A stretch of 64,000 nt of DNA from Methanohalophilus portucalensis (GTDB taxonomy: Archaea; Halobacteriota; Methanosarcinia; Methanosarcinales; Methanosarcinaceae): positions 1,859,750 to 1,923,749 of the forward strand of contig NZ_CP017881.1 in assembly GCF_002761295.1 (NCBI RefSeq), given 5' to 3'. This document shows, in pieces, positions 34,828 through 43,990 of this stretch (position 1 is its first letter; each line of letters opens with the position of its first letter). Made by a program: the position numbers and the translations under genes. The notes beneath the pieces are model-generated. The model searched no databases. It was not told the DNA's origin and saw nothing but the letters and a program-made list of their open reading frames with translations.

Positions 34828-35231
34828 GTAACATAACATTTATACAGGATATTCTTAGCAATTTTTTCTTCTTCGCAGGAATGTTCTTTGTATTCCTGGG
34901 AATGCTGGGACTTTATAGGCTCCCTGACGTATACAACCGGCTTCATGCAACAACCAAGATCGGAACACTGGGAGCCTTTGGAGTAATGATGGGAATCGTT
35001 GTAAAACTTGGATTCGGACCTATGGGAATCAAAGCAATTACTGTCGGTCTTTTTCTTCTGTTAACAGCTCCTGTAGCAGCTCACATGATCAGCCGGGCTG
35101 CTCACCGTCACGGAGTTGGACTTTGCGAAGAATCAACGGTAGATGACTACGGTAAAACCTATTGTCTAATAAATTCCAGCTGCCCGGTTAAACATGAAGA
35201 GACTATTGAAAATGACAATGAGAAGATGTGA
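34824..35231 (+). CDS. mrpG: Mrp antiporter subunit G, probable CTG start
   Basis: Residues after Met20 (ATG 34881) include the MnhG signature FLGMLGLYRLPDVYNRLHATTK and two more helices, ending in a hydrophilic tail. The first membrane helix extends upstream of that ATG in the same frame (FIQDILSNFFFFAGMFF), so 34881 would cut the helix in half. No ATG, GTG or TTG exists between an upstream stop at 34809 and 34881. A CTG at 34824 forms CTGA with the mrpF stop, exactly the 4-bp overlap (ATGA) used at the five other junctions, with GGAGTGG 4-5 bases ahead. The product is 135 residues, a normal MrpG size. Confidence 0.85.
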   Translation: MSNITFIQDILSNFFFFAGMFFVFLGMLGLYRLPDVYNRLHATTKIGTLGAFGVMMGIVVKLGFGPMGIKAITVGLFLLLTAPVAAHMISRAAHRHGVGLCEESTVDDYGKTYCLINSSCPVKHEETIENDNEKM

Positions 35232-35274
35232 AAGTTAAAGATATAAGGTTAGTCTGTCTTGAGATAGGGAAGAA

Positions 35275-36351
35275 ATGGATCAAGTACCCCATATGCAAAA
35301 AAAAACAGAGATTATGAGGATTGCTGAAGAAACAGCAGACGATATATTCAAAGAGGCAGGAAAGTTGTTGCGAGAAGGCAAAACTGTTGCCTTCCCTACA
35401 GAAACAGTTTATGGACTGGGAGCCGATGCACTTAACCCACAAGCTGTAGAGCAAATATTTAAAGCAAAGGGCAGGCCTGCTGATAATCCCCTTATAGTCC
35501 ATGTATCAAATCAGGACCAATGCAACCAACTTGTGAGCACTTTCACCCCGATTGCTAGAAAACTTGCAGAATGTTTCTGGCCGGGGCCCCTGACAATAAT
35601 TCTCGAAAAAACAGATATGGTGCCTTATATAACTACGGGAAGACTTGAAACCGTAGCAATCCGCATTCCTGCAAACCAGATTGCCCAAAATATTATAGAG
35701 GCAGCCTGCAAACCTATTGCTGCCCCCAGCGCAAACCTTTCCGGTCGGCCCAGCCCTACAACTGCATCCCATGTCGAGGAAGACCTTCAAGGCCGAATCG
35801 ATGCAATTGTAGACGGAGGGGAAGTAGAAATTGGTGTGGAATCCACAGTCGTCGATGCACGCGGAGAGGTCCCGGTGATATTGCGCCCGGGAAAGATATC
35901 TGCCGAAGATATACAGCAATGCACAAACACAGAAGTATGTATTGGATATGCAAAAAAGAACAATATGGAAAAACCTCTTTCACCCGGCATGAAATATACC
36001 CATTATTCACCTTCTGCAAAGGTTATACTTGTGCAGGGAAATGCAAAAGATGTATCTGCAAAAATTGCATACCTTGTTGGAAACACCAATGAGGAACAGG
36101 AAAGGGTAGGATTGTTACTTACAGAAGAGATCCAAAACGATTTCCAGTTGGAAGATAAATTATCTATAGGCCAGGCAACTAAACCCGATACAGCAGCAAA
36201 GCGTATTTTTGCAGGATTAAGAGAGATGGATTCAAAGTGTATGGATTTGATAATTGTAGACGGATCTTTTACTGAAAAAGGGATTGGAGCTGCAGTCCTT
36301 GAGAGACTGCAAAAAGCAGCTGATATGATTATAACTACACCACGGATGTGA
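35275..36351 (+). CDS. L-threonylcarbamoyladenylate synthase (Sua5/YrdC)
   Basis: 358 residues: an N-terminal YrdC domain (KTVAFPTETVYGLGADAL, KGRPADNPLIVHV, FWPGPLTIIL, PIAAPSANLSGRPSPT, STVVDARG) and a C-terminal Sua5 domain starting SPGMKYTHYSPSAKV. It condenses threonine, bicarbonate and ATP into TC-AMP, the first step of the universal t6A37 tRNA modification that KEOPS completes. AGGGA precedes the ATG. It lies 43 bp after mrpG and may share its transcript. Confidence 0.94.
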   Translation: MDQVPHMQKKTEIMRIAEETADDIFKEAGKLLREGKTVAFPTETVYGLGADALNPQAVEQIFKAKGRPADNPLIVHVSNQDQCNQLVSTFTPIARKLAECFWPGPLTIILEKTDMVPYITTGRLETVAIRIPANQIAQNIIEAACKPIAAPSANLSGRPSPTTASHVEEDLQGRIDAIVDGGEVEIGVESTVVDARGEVPVILRPGKISAEDIQQCTNTEVCIGYAKKNNMEKPLSPGMKYTHYSPSAKVILVQGNAKDVSAKIAYLVGNTNEEQERVGLLLTEEIQNDFQLEDKLSIGQATKPDTAAKRIFAGLREMDSKCMDLIIVDGSFTEKGIGAAVLERLQKAADMIITTPRM

Positions 36352-36357
36352 ACACCT

Positions 36358-36597
36358 ATGAAGGATGAGAAAAAAGAATATCTTGTACACAAGCAAATGT
36401 ATCAAAGTACCGTTAAAAGAAACAAAAAGATTGGTCTGGCAAACATGTTTGTCCTGGCTACAGGGCTTGCATTAAAATATTTAGGCAGACCGGATATCGG
36501 TGAGCATTTTATCTGGCTGGGAATTGTAATCCTTCTGTATACATTCGGATCCAACATGTTGGCAAAAAAAGAAATGCAAAAGCACCAGCCAAAATGA
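36358..36597 (+). CDS. Small two-helix membrane protein, unknown
   Basis: 79 residues: a charged cytosolic head (about 1-24), a helix NMFVLATGLALKYLG, a short loop RPDIGEH, a second helix FIWLGIVILLYTFGSNML, and a basic tail. No family is recognised. It begins 6 bp after the Sua5 stop, so it is the last gene of that unit, and converges 1 bp from the TrkA_C gene. Confidence 0.6.
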   Translation: MKDEKKEYLVHKQMYQSTVKRNKKIGLANMFVLATGLALKYLGRPDIGEHFIWLGIVILLYTFGSNMLAKKEMQKHQPK

Positions 36598-36598
36598 G

Positions 36599-37801
36599 TC
36601 AGTCCTCTCTCACCGGGCAGGCGCACATTTCCAGCAGAGCCTCTTCCCCGGTGCGGGAACCACGTCCTATAAGGATGTCGCCACCCTCAACACGGGTGCG
36701 GGCACTTGGACTGTAAAGCCATCTGCCTGCTCTTTTTACAGCCATTATGTGAACTCCTGTCTCCGTGGCAAGCTGCAGTTCCCCGAGAGTATCACCGACA
36801 ATAGGAGAGCAGTCTTCCACTTCAACCCTCGTGATAACTTCATCCGAACCCCTGACGGCAAGAGTAATAATGGGATGCAGTTCTATATCCCTGAGCACCG
36901 TATCAGCAATACCATAAGCAGCATCAGAGATGGCTTCAGATGCATTGGCAAGATGTAATAGACCCTTGAGCTCGTCAACATCAGATACGTGTTTTGCGGT
37001 TTCGAGTACCCAGTGCTGGAGATCATATTTCATGACATCCATCTCAGATTCAATGGCACGCACCTCTTCTGCTATGTCATTATTGTCGTAGAGTATGGCA
37101 AAATAGGCAAGTCCTACAGACATTTCAGCCATGTTTTTCATATCTACGATGATATCCACGGCTTTTTCCAGGTCTCTTAATAACCGCTCGTGTGAATTAT
37201 CCCGCAAAACATACTCTTTGTTTGTAGCTAATTTGATTAGAAGAGGGACCCCTTCATCATGTCCCCTTGCAAACAGGACATCCCCGGAACGTATGCGTGT
37301 TGAATGATCCGGATCGTATATCCAATCATTCTGGCGCCTGATAGCAATAAGCCACATCCCTGTTTCAGTATCAAGTTCAAGATCACCCAGCGTATAGCCA
37401 CTCATGCTGGAATCATCGCTTACTGTTACCCTTAAAATGGTTTCTTCAGCTTCTCTGAGTGCCATTTTTAGTTCCAGCGGAATACCCATTTGCATCAGGA
37501 CAATTTGAGCGATATCAGCAGCTGCATTTGCAATTTTTTCAGAAGAGGAAGCTACCTGAAGCACACCAGTCATTTCTTCGGCTTCCTCAACACGACGGGT
37601 GCTTAACATTGCAGCCATGTTCATGTGATAGTAGTAAGTATCCATCCTCTCTTCTAAGCGGAGGACTTCCTCAGCAATATCCTCATCGTCATAAACCATA
37701 GCAGAGTAAGCAAGATCTACCATCAGTTCTGACGTGTCTTTCATTTGAATAAGAAGGTCTTTGAGATTAGTAGGGCTGTATTTGATCTCTTTGGGACACA
37801 T
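36599..37801 (-). CDS. Duplicated PhoU-TrkA_C protein
   Basis: 400 residues made of two copies of the same unit: a PhoU-like helical region (about 5-110 and 210-305; compare SELMVDLAYSAMVYDDEDIAEEV with AEMSVGLAYFAILYDNNDIAEEV) followed by a TrkA_C/RCK_C domain (about 115-200 and 315-395; compare GYTLGDLELDTETGMWLIAIRR with GDTLGELQLATETGVHIMAVKR). RCK_C domains bind ligands and gate cation channels and transporters. Placed 64 bp after the split MgtE pair and in the same direction, it is probably their cytosolic regulator. Confidence 0.85.
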   Translation of the reverse strand: MCPKEIKYSPTNLKDLLIQMKDTSELMVDLAYSAMVYDDEDIAEEVLRLEERMDTYYYHMNMAAMLSTRRVEEAEEMTGVLQVASSSEKIANAAADIAQIVLMQMGIPLELKMALREAEETILRVTVSDDSSMSGYTLGDLELDTETGMWLIAIRRQNDWIYDPDHSTRIRSGDVLFARGHDEGVPLLIKLATNKEYVLRDNSHERLLRDLEKAVDIIVDMKNMAEMSVGLAYFAILYDNNDIAEEVRAIESEMDVMKYDLQHWVLETAKHVSDVDELKGLLHLANASEAISDAAYGIADTVLRDIELHPIITLAVRGSDEVITRVEVEDCSPIVGDTLGELQLATETGVHIMAVKRAGRWLYSPSARTRVEGGDILIGRGSRTGEEALLEMCACPVRED

Positions 37802-37865
37802 GATTCATTCTACCTTTGTTAACTAAAACTAATTCGCGAATATAAAAACATAATCATTATTAGTG

Positions 37866-38426
37866 TCAGACAAACTCCAACAATGCTATAACTCCAAATA
37901 TGGCAGAGATCCCTACAACATCACCGATAGTTGCAATTATAGGAATAACGGTATCATCCGGATCAAGCCCGAATTTGTGAGATGCAACTGCTACAACCAG
38001 TGTTACTGCATATACTATGACCAGTTCTACCAGGCATGCCAGTACCGAGATGGTGAAGAGGGTTGTAAACTCTATACCATCGTAAACAATCATCCCCACA
38101 ATCCATACCACTACACTCAGGAAACAGGAAGCTACAATACCTACAATAAAAGCGGCTATCAGGCTATTGCGTACAACAGGATTCTTATGGATACGTGTGG
38201 TACCAAGACCCATATGAAAAGCCGAGGCCAGTCTTGCTCCAAGCATGCTGCCGGTATCCCCACCTATTTTTATCAATGCGGGTATCAGGAGTAAAAGGAT
38301 CGGAAATGAGATCAAACTATCCAGATGCGAGTTCATGATCTGACCTGCAAAAAGACCGATGAAAGAAGTCAGGAAAAGGATCGGTGCACTGCTTTTTACA
38401 ATGCTTCCAATGGTGTAATAACTCAT
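37866..38426 (-). CDS. MgtE-type divalent cation transporter, half 2
   Basis: 186 residues and five membrane helices, matching one MgtE/SLC41 membrane domain: GGDTGSMLGARLASAFHMGLG and the last-third DPDDTVIPIIATIGDVVGISAIFG, containing the conserved Asp/Asn residues of the Mg2+ pore. No cytosolic N or CBS domains. It overlaps the upstream half by ATGA (38423-38426), so the two probably form a heterodimeric magnesium channel. Confidence 0.88.
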   Translation of the reverse strand: MSYYTIGSIVKSSAPILFLTSFIGLFAGQIMNSHLDSLISFPILLLLIPALIKIGGDTGSMLGARLASAFHMGLGTTRIHKNPVVRNSLIAAFIVGIVASCFLSVVVWIVGMIVYDGIEFTTLFTISVLACLVELVIVYAVTLVVAVASHKFGLDPDDTVIPIIATIGDVVGISAIFGVIALLEFV

Positions 38427-39043
38427 ATTGCCAACACCACCTTTGCAGAAAGAAATAGCATGAACATAGACACGATATCACCGATAGTTGCTATAGAAGG
38501 CGTGACTACATTATCCGGGTCAAAGCCAAACCTGAACATGCCTATGGCAAAAAACGTCGCTATTACAGAGAGAATCAAACCTGAAGACAAACCTGCCATC
38601 ACGGCTATTAATGTAAGGGTTAAAGCACCTGCACTTTCCAGACCCAGAGCAATTGTCATAAAATGACCCAACAAACCCAGTACAAAAGAGAGCAACAAAC
38701 TGAGCAAAAGAGAACCACCAATATTGTTGAGCAATTCAGGATTACGTTCGATTTTTGTGATCAGACCCATATGTATTGCACTGCCCAGACGGGATCCCAG
38801 AGTAGAGGAGATGTTACCCCGCATTCCAAGCACTGCCGGAGTTATCACTAACAAACCGGGAATTACCTGAAGTTCTTCTGTCATACCAGAAAGAATGAGG
38901 CCTGCAACAACACCTCCTACAGTAGCAAGAAGCTCAAAGGGAAGAACTTCCCTTACAATCGAACCAATACTTGCATAATCCCCGAGATAATAGGCTTCTA
39001 TATCTTCTTCATATTCATAATCTTCAGGGTCTGAATCCATCAA
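38423..39043 (-). CDS. MgtE-type divalent cation transporter, half 1
   Basis: 206 residues: an acidic N-terminal tail (DSDPEDYEYEEDIEAYY) and then five helices with RGNISSTLGSRLGSAIHMGL and DPDNVVTPSIATIGDIVSMFMLF, a paralogue of the next gene. The pair corresponds to the two halves of SLC41-type transporters. A TATA-like element (minus strand, about 39066-39075) lies upstream. Co-transcribed with its partner and the PhoU-TrkA_C protein. Confidence 0.88.
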   Translation of the reverse strand: MMDSDPEDYEYEEDIEAYYLGDYASIGSIVREVLPFELLATVGGVVAGLILSGMTEELQVIPGLLVITPAVLGMRGNISSTLGSRLGSAIHMGLITKIERNPELLNNIGGSLLLSLLLSFVLGLLGHFMTIALGLESAGALTLTLIAVMAGLSSGLILSVIATFFAIGMFRFGFDPDNVVTPSIATIGDIVSMFMLFLSAKVVLAI

Positions 39044-39141
39044 AACCTAATCAAATCTTACTATTATAAAAAGAATGGCATTCCATACATCAAAAATGAT
39101 ATATACAACTTGTAACATCTAGGGGATGCAAACGCAGGCAA

Positions 39142-39215
39142 GGGCCCGTGGTCTAGTAGGTTATGACATCGCCTTTACACGGCGAGGATCCTGAGTTCGA
39201 ATCTCAGCGGGCCCA
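39142..39215 (+). tRNA. tRNA-Val (anticodon TAC)
   Basis: Acceptor GGGCCCG/CGGGCCC; anticodon loop TTTACAC (TAC); T-arm GAGTTCGAATCTC; discriminator A at 39215, with CCA encoded at 39216-39218. GATATATACA at about 39097-39106 is a plausible TATA box. Confidence 0.95.
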
Positions 39216-39586
39216 CCAGACTTTTTATCGTCTTCTGATATTGATTTTTCAAGATTGTTAAGCTTATTTTCCAGATATTCTACTCTTGTCTCAAGATCAG
39301 ATTTGGTAATTGGTTGTACAACTTCGATTTCACTATCAAAATCTTCGTCCAGCGAGATTATGAATAATGAAGTGCCTTTGTTGCTAGTGTTCTGATAGTA
39401 CCCGTTTTTTGGAGAAGGATTTGTTGTAGGATTTTTTATTTTATTTTGAGACAGATTATTTTTACAGCGACTTAGTGTACACGGTATACACTCATCAACT
39501 GGAATTATGATATAGAAAGACTTGCCCTTCTGGAGAGTATAAAATTGGAATGCTTTGAAGTATATTGGTAAGAAACTGTACGCTTA
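39161..39586 (-). pseudogene. Startless open frame, possible gene remnant opposite tRNA-Val
   Basis: Between in-frame stops at 39586 and 39161 the minus strand is open for about 140 codons without any ATG, GTG or TTG until the last codons inside the tRNA. The text is protein-like: FYTLQKGKSFYIIIPVDECI (AbrB-like beginning), then SLFIISLDEDFDSEIEVV, and a coiled-coil heptad run (DLETRVEYLENKLNNLEKSI). The frame runs on into the antisense of the tRNA gene. Either a 5'-deleted remnant of a gene whose tail was replaced by the tRNA, or chance. The rest of 39219-39675 holds nothing else recognisable. Confidence 0.4.
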
Positions 39587-39675
39587 AAGAATATTAAGTA
39601 ATCAATAATTAGATGTTTAATGCTTAAATTAACAAGCATTTAAACCCTTATCTCAAAAAAAGGTAAAAATTGAAG

Positions 39676-40236
39676 TTATAGTTGGAGTTTTTTATCCAGC
39701 AACACTTGATTTGAATAGGCATCTATAATCTGTAAACGCCATTGACCCGAAGGTTTGAAAGGTTGTACAACTCCTTCTGTCACTCTTACCTTATCATTTG
39801 TTATCCAGAAATTTCCATCATACTCATGTTGATAATAAAAAATATAAAATCTTTCAGCTGTTTCTACTTCTTTTCCCGTCATTGTTATTGAATTGATTAC
39901 TTCATGCCTTTTGCCAACGGGGTCAAACAGATATATTTCAGTACCTTGTATCCCACTATGAGTATCCTCCTCATATTCCTGGGATAACTGGTCCCCTCCG
40001 GTTTTTTGTAAAATGACAATAGGAACCTCTGGGTTGTCATTATAAATTCCTGTTTCAGTTGTTACTTCAAATGCAGCGAAAGATGGTTTTTGGAGGTCTG
40101 TTACATCGGAACTCAAAAATTGAGATGCAACGACTGCTGCCAGTATTATTGTCACAATCAACATGAGGATAATACCAATAGCAGGTGCAATTCCATCGTC
40201 AGACTTTGAAGGAAACAAACTGGCAGGCTTTATCAT
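39676..40236 (-). CDS. Archaeal type IV pilin-like protein
   Basis: 186 residues with a class III signal peptide: a short polar head ending KSDDG, then IAPAIGIILMLIVTIILAAVVASQF, the hydrophobic assembly helix of archaeal type IV pilins (DUF1628/pilin N). Processing would be after DDG by an EppA/PibD peptidase. The remainder is an extracellular beta-rich domain. It is monocistronic here with no assembly ATPase or membrane platform nearby, so an adhesin or minor pilin is likely. Confidence 0.8.
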   Translation of the reverse strand: MIKPASLFPSKSDDGIAPAIGIILMLIVTIILAAVVASQFLSSDVTDLQKPSFAAFEVTTETGIYNDNPEVPIVILQKTGGDQLSQEYEEDTHSGIQGTEIYLFDPVGKRHEVINSITMTGKEVETAERFYIFYYQHEYDGNFWITNDKVRVTEGVVQPFKPSGQWRLQIIDAYSNQVLLDKKLQL

Positions 40237-40472
40237 ATGAAAAGAAATACAATTATAATTTATATATTTATTGATATTAGTAAACCGCAGTATACTGTTT
40301 TTCTTATTGTTTATTTTAAAATTATATGAATATTTTTATATTATAAAATTCAGGAATAAAAGAACTGTTCTTATTAGATATTTCAGGACTATTCAAAATA
40401 TACAGTGTCCTTACACAACATGTAAACAGCGTTATATGTTACAACGTATATTTGTTATATAAGGGGAGTAAC

Positions 40473-41129
40473 ATGACATCAGAAGACGAAATTCTCGGGC
40501 AATTATACAAATCCTTTATAGAAAACAATGAAGAAGGAGTACACAGGGCTATCGATAAGTGGTTTGAAAGAGGTTATGAGGAAAAACAACTCCTATTCAA
40601 ACTTATTGAAGCTCAGGAAGAGGTTGCCAGACGATTTGAAGAAAATGAATGTTTCCTTGCCACTTTGATTAATTCAACAACCATTCTTCAAAAATCCAAC
40701 AAGCTCATCACTGAAAAAATGGCCAACAAAGGTTTTGCTTCTAAAAATAAGGCAACTGTAGTCATAGGAACTGTAAAAAACGATACGCATGACCTGGGAA
40801 AAAATATTGCTGCATGCAGGCTGCAAATCGCAGGTTTCAAGGTAGTTGACCTTGGAAGGGATTTGCCTACATCAGAAATTGTTGATGCTACCATTAATAA
40901 TAAAGCCGACATACTTGCAGTGTCATCAATGACAAGCATCACAATGGATAACCTCAAGGAAATAGTTGATTTGGTAAAAGAAAAAGGATACAGAGAAAAT
41001 GTAAAAATAATAGTCAGTGGTGCTCCAGTAACAAAGGAATACGCTGATAGAATCGGGGCAGATGCGTATGTTAGGACTGCATCAGAAGCCGTGGAAACTG
41101 CAGAGAATTTTATAAGCCAGAAATGCTGA
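40473..41129 (+). CDS. Methyltransferase-type corrinoid protein
   Basis: 218 residues in the MtaC/MtmC/MtbC fold: an N-terminal four-helix cap (about 1-85) and a cobalamin-binding Rossmann domain with D104-x-H106-x-x-G109 (VKNDTHDLGKN; H106 is the lower cobalt ligand), then SSMTSITMDNLKEIV and VSGAPVTKEYADRIGADAY. Such proteins carry methyl groups from a substrate-specific methyltransferase to CoM. None of those enzymes is adjacent; the next gene is DUF1638. The start at 40473 follows GGGGAGT; TTG 40452 is upstream of that site. The substrate is unknown. Confidence 0.9.
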   Translation: MTSEDEILGQLYKSFIENNEEGVHRAIDKWFERGYEEKQLLFKLIEAQEEVARRFEENECFLATLINSTTILQKSNKLITEKMANKGFASKNKATVVIGTVKNDTHDLGKNIAACRLQIAGFKVVDLGRDLPTSEIVDATINNKADILAVSSMTSITMDNLKEIVDLVKEKGYRENVKIIVSGAPVTKEYADRIGADAYVRTASEAVETAENFISQKC

Positions 41130-41144
41130 AAAGAGGATGAAATC

Positions 41145-41948
41145 ATGCCATCACTATACATTGTTTCCTGTCGTATGTTTGAGGATGAACTGGTACATAT
41201 ATTTGAGGAAGAAGAGAATACTAACCTTCTAATTGTTGAAAATGAAAATACAGAAGGTATCGAAAGAAAGCTAAATGAACTTTCTATAAAATACGAAAAA
41301 ATAGCACCGGAAAATATTGATAAGTATCCAGGCAATAAGGAAGATTTCATTGTTGTATTGCATCTTCTCGAATTTGCACTGGATGCGGAACCTTCACTTC
41401 TCAAAGATAAAGTATACAAGACTATTGAAGACAACGGGAAATACTTCGATGGAATCCTTGTTTTTTACGGTCTTTGTGGCAATGTTCTTGGTTCACTCGA
41501 AGAAGATTTTGCCCATCTCAATATTCCAGTACGAATTCTCAAGGATGCTTACGGAAATATAGTAGATGACTGTATATGTACTGCATTCGGAAACAGGGAA
41601 TCCTACATGGAAGCAATGCAGGGAGATGAAAGGGGAGAAGGGACATACTTCCTTACACCAATGCAGGCAGCTAACTGGAGAGAAATGCTTGTTCTCGCAA
41701 AACTTACGCCTGATCCCAACAATATTGAAATGACTAAAACTGTTTTTGATTATTCCGGCTATAAAAATGTAGGGAAAGTTGATACAGGTTTGCACTACGA
41801 AAAGGATTTCGAAGACACTGTTGAAGAATTTGCCACCCTTTTTGATTTCAAAAAACGTAACTTTACAGGTTCCACGAAAATTACTGATCAGAATTATTAT
41901 TCAATAAAGAAGGATATGCTTAGAGAAAATGGACAGTTAGAATTGTAA
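41145..41948 (+). CDS. DUF1638 family protein
   Basis: 267 residues of the DUF1638 type: IVSCRMFEDEL at the start, LVFYGLCGN in the middle, DDCICTAFGNRESY and GTYFLTPMQAANW. The conserved cysteines (SCR, LCGN, DDCIC) could bind metal or cobalamin-linked thiols. The family is commonly found beside corrinoid proteins in methyltrophic methanogens and bacteria, and may serve as a helper or methyltransferase of unknown substrate. It follows the corrinoid gene by 15 bp in the same transcript. Confidence 0.8.
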   Translation: MPSLYIVSCRMFEDELVHIFEEEENTNLLIVENENTEGIERKLNELSIKYEKIAPENIDKYPGNKEDFIVVLHLLEFALDAEPSLLKDKVYKTIEDNGKYFDGILVFYGLCGNVLGSLEEDFAHLNIPVRILKDAYGNIVDDCICTAFGNRESYMEAMQGDERGEGTYFLTPMQAANWREMLVLAKLTPDPNNIEMTKTVFDYSGYKNVGKVDTGLHYEKDFEDTVEEFATLFDFKKRNFTGSTKITDQNYYSIKKDMLRENGQLEL

Positions 41949-42061
41949 ATCACAAATATATCGCTAAATTTTAAATTGAACTGGTTCGTTGCTGGATGAA
42001 TATACTTCAGCTGAAAAACTCATTATTTTTACCAGCCAATTTACCCATATAGGATGATTAC

Positions 42062-43990
42062 TTAATTTAAAGGAATCGTGAAAGTAAAAGTACTTCCTTT
42101 TCCGACCTCACTTTCTATCCAGATATCTCCACCATGCATCTCCACGTATTTTTTCACAAGTGCAAGACCCAGGCCAGTACCACCATATTCCCTGTTAGTT
42201 GAAGAATCGGCTTGCTTGAAAGGATCAAATATACTTTTTTGTTTATTTTCTGGGATGCCAATTCCAGTATCTGAAACTGATATTTGGGCAGTGTTACCAA
42301 CAGTGCTCAAACAAACCTTTACCTCTCCGTTTACAGGTGTGAATTTGATTGCATTACTCAGTAAGTTATGCAGGATTTGTTTAACTTTTACATTATCTGC
42401 AGATATTTCAAAAAAATCAGTAGTATTGATAAATTGGAGATTAATAGATTTTTTCATTGCCAGAGGTTTTACCAAACCAATTACGATTTTAATCGTTTGT
42501 GACAGATTAATTTGTTCAGGCTCATAATCCATCTTACCAGCTTCAACTTTTGAAATATCAAGAATGTCATTTATTAAGTCTAGCAAGTGGCTTCCGCTAT
42601 TGAAGATATTGGATAAATACTTTAATTCTTTCTCATTCAGATTACCAGAACTGTTTTGATCTAATATTTGTGAATAACCAATTATGGAATTAAGAGGAGT
42701 CCTTAGTTCATGGCTCATATTTGCAAGGAATTCCGATTTGGTACGATTTGCTTCTTCTGCAAGAATTTTTGATTGAATAATAGCATCTTCAGCATTTTTG
42801 CGATTCGTAATATCAATATGGGTGCCTGTCATCCTTATGGGTTTATTTCCGTCCTTACTCCATTCAACAACACACCCACGGTCTTCTATCCACACCCAGT
42901 GACCTTTCTTATGTTTCATACGCAGTTGACACTCATAAAATTCAGTTTCGCCTGCAAAATGTTTGTTTAACAATTTTTCAGCCCGTTTGTAGTCGTTGGT
43001 ATGAGTCAGGTTAATCCATGTTTGAATATTAATTGGTTTAAGTTCATCAAGTGTATATCCAACAATTTCAGCCCACCTTTCGTTAAAAAATGCCTCACCT
43101 GTCTGCACATACCAATCCCAAATTCCTGCTTTAGTACCTTTTAATGCAAGATCCAATCGTTTTTCACTTTGCTTGACTTTTGCTTGCGCCACTTTATGGT
43201 TCGTTATATCCTGAACGTGTACAAGATAACCATCTATACAATCCATACATAATGCAGATATTTTCACATTTACATAAATAATACCTGAACGACTTGTATT
43301 ATACAAGTCTAGTTTTTTGACAAGTTCAAAATCAAAAGTCGTTTCATACTCAACCGTTTCACCGGCAAGCAACTGTTCTCTTGTATAAGCAGGTAAATTT
43401 GGGTCATCAAAAAGATTGAAACCTTTTACCTCTGCAACATCAGATATACCAAAAAGCTTCAAGCAGGAAGTATTCACATCGATTAAGTGTCCTTCAGAAT
43501 TGTAAACTTCAATTGGGATTGGCGATTCTAAATAAATTTCCTTAAACCTTTGTTCACTTTTCTTTAATGCCTTTTCCACAGATTTACGTTCAGTGATATC
43601 TATGTGTTGCAGAAGGACATTTGTTGGTTTTTCTTTAGAAAGAGGTGTAACTTTCATCAAAAACCAGCGCTGCTTTTCCGGGCTATGGCAGGGATATTCC
43701 AGTTTAAAAGTATTTTTATTGCCATATATTACATCTTTTATGCCATCTAATGCAATTTGGGCTTCATCTGAATTTTTACCTGTTGCTTTTTCACATACCT
43801 TCAGATAATTGGCACCTGCATTACATTCTTCTGGATTCAAACCATTATCTTTTGCAAATTGTTTCCAGCTCTCATTGGCATAGGATATTATTCCATCTGG
43901 AGAAATAATTGCGATATTATCTTCCCATAAATCAAATAATTCCTTATTCAAAGAATCCCCATTGGTTGTTTTAGTAAAATTAAAATGCAC
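42062..43990 (-). CDS. PAS-domain sensor histidine kinase
   Basis: 642 residues, no membrane helix: three PAS domains (about 18-130, 145-265, 280-395; the third is a PAS_3 type with YTLDELKPINIQTW and HVKGHW-like ends), a HisKA dimerisation domain with the phospho-acceptor in NMSHELRTPLNSIIGYSQIL (near 425) and a HATPase with LLSNAIKFTP, SVSDTGIGIPENK and GGTGLGLALVKKYVEMHGG. A soluble redox or ligand sensor. No response regulator is adjacent, typical of Methanosarcinaceae. It lies convergent to DUF1638. Confidence 0.93.
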   Translation of the reverse strand: MHFNFTKTTNGDSLNKELFDLWEDNIAIISPDGIISYANESWKQFAKDNGLNPEECNAGANYLKVCEKATGKNSDEAQIALDGIKDVIYGNKNTFKLEYPCHSPEKQRWFLMKVTPLSKEKPTNVLLQHIDITERKSVEKALKKSEQRFKEIYLESPIPIEVYNSEGHLIDVNTSCLKLFGISDVAEVKGFNLFDDPNLPAYTREQLLAGETVEYETTFDFELVKKLDLYNTSRSGIIYVNVKISALCMDCIDGYLVHVQDITNHKVAQAKVKQSEKRLDLALKGTKAGIWDWYVQTGEAFFNERWAEIVGYTLDELKPINIQTWINLTHTNDYKRAEKLLNKHFAGETEFYECQLRMKHKKGHWVWIEDRGCVVEWSKDGNKPIRMTGTHIDITNRKNAEDAIIQSKILAEEANRTKSEFLANMSHELRTPLNSIIGYSQILDQNSSGNLNEKELKYLSNIFNSGSHLLDLINDILDISKVEAGKMDYEPEQINLSQTIKIVIGLVKPLAMKKSINLQFINTTDFFEISADNVKVKQILHNLLSNAIKFTPVNGEVKVCLSTVGNTAQISVSDTGIGIPENKQKSIFDPFKQADSSTNREYGGTGLGLALVKKYVEMHGGDIWIESEVGKGSTFTFTIPLN

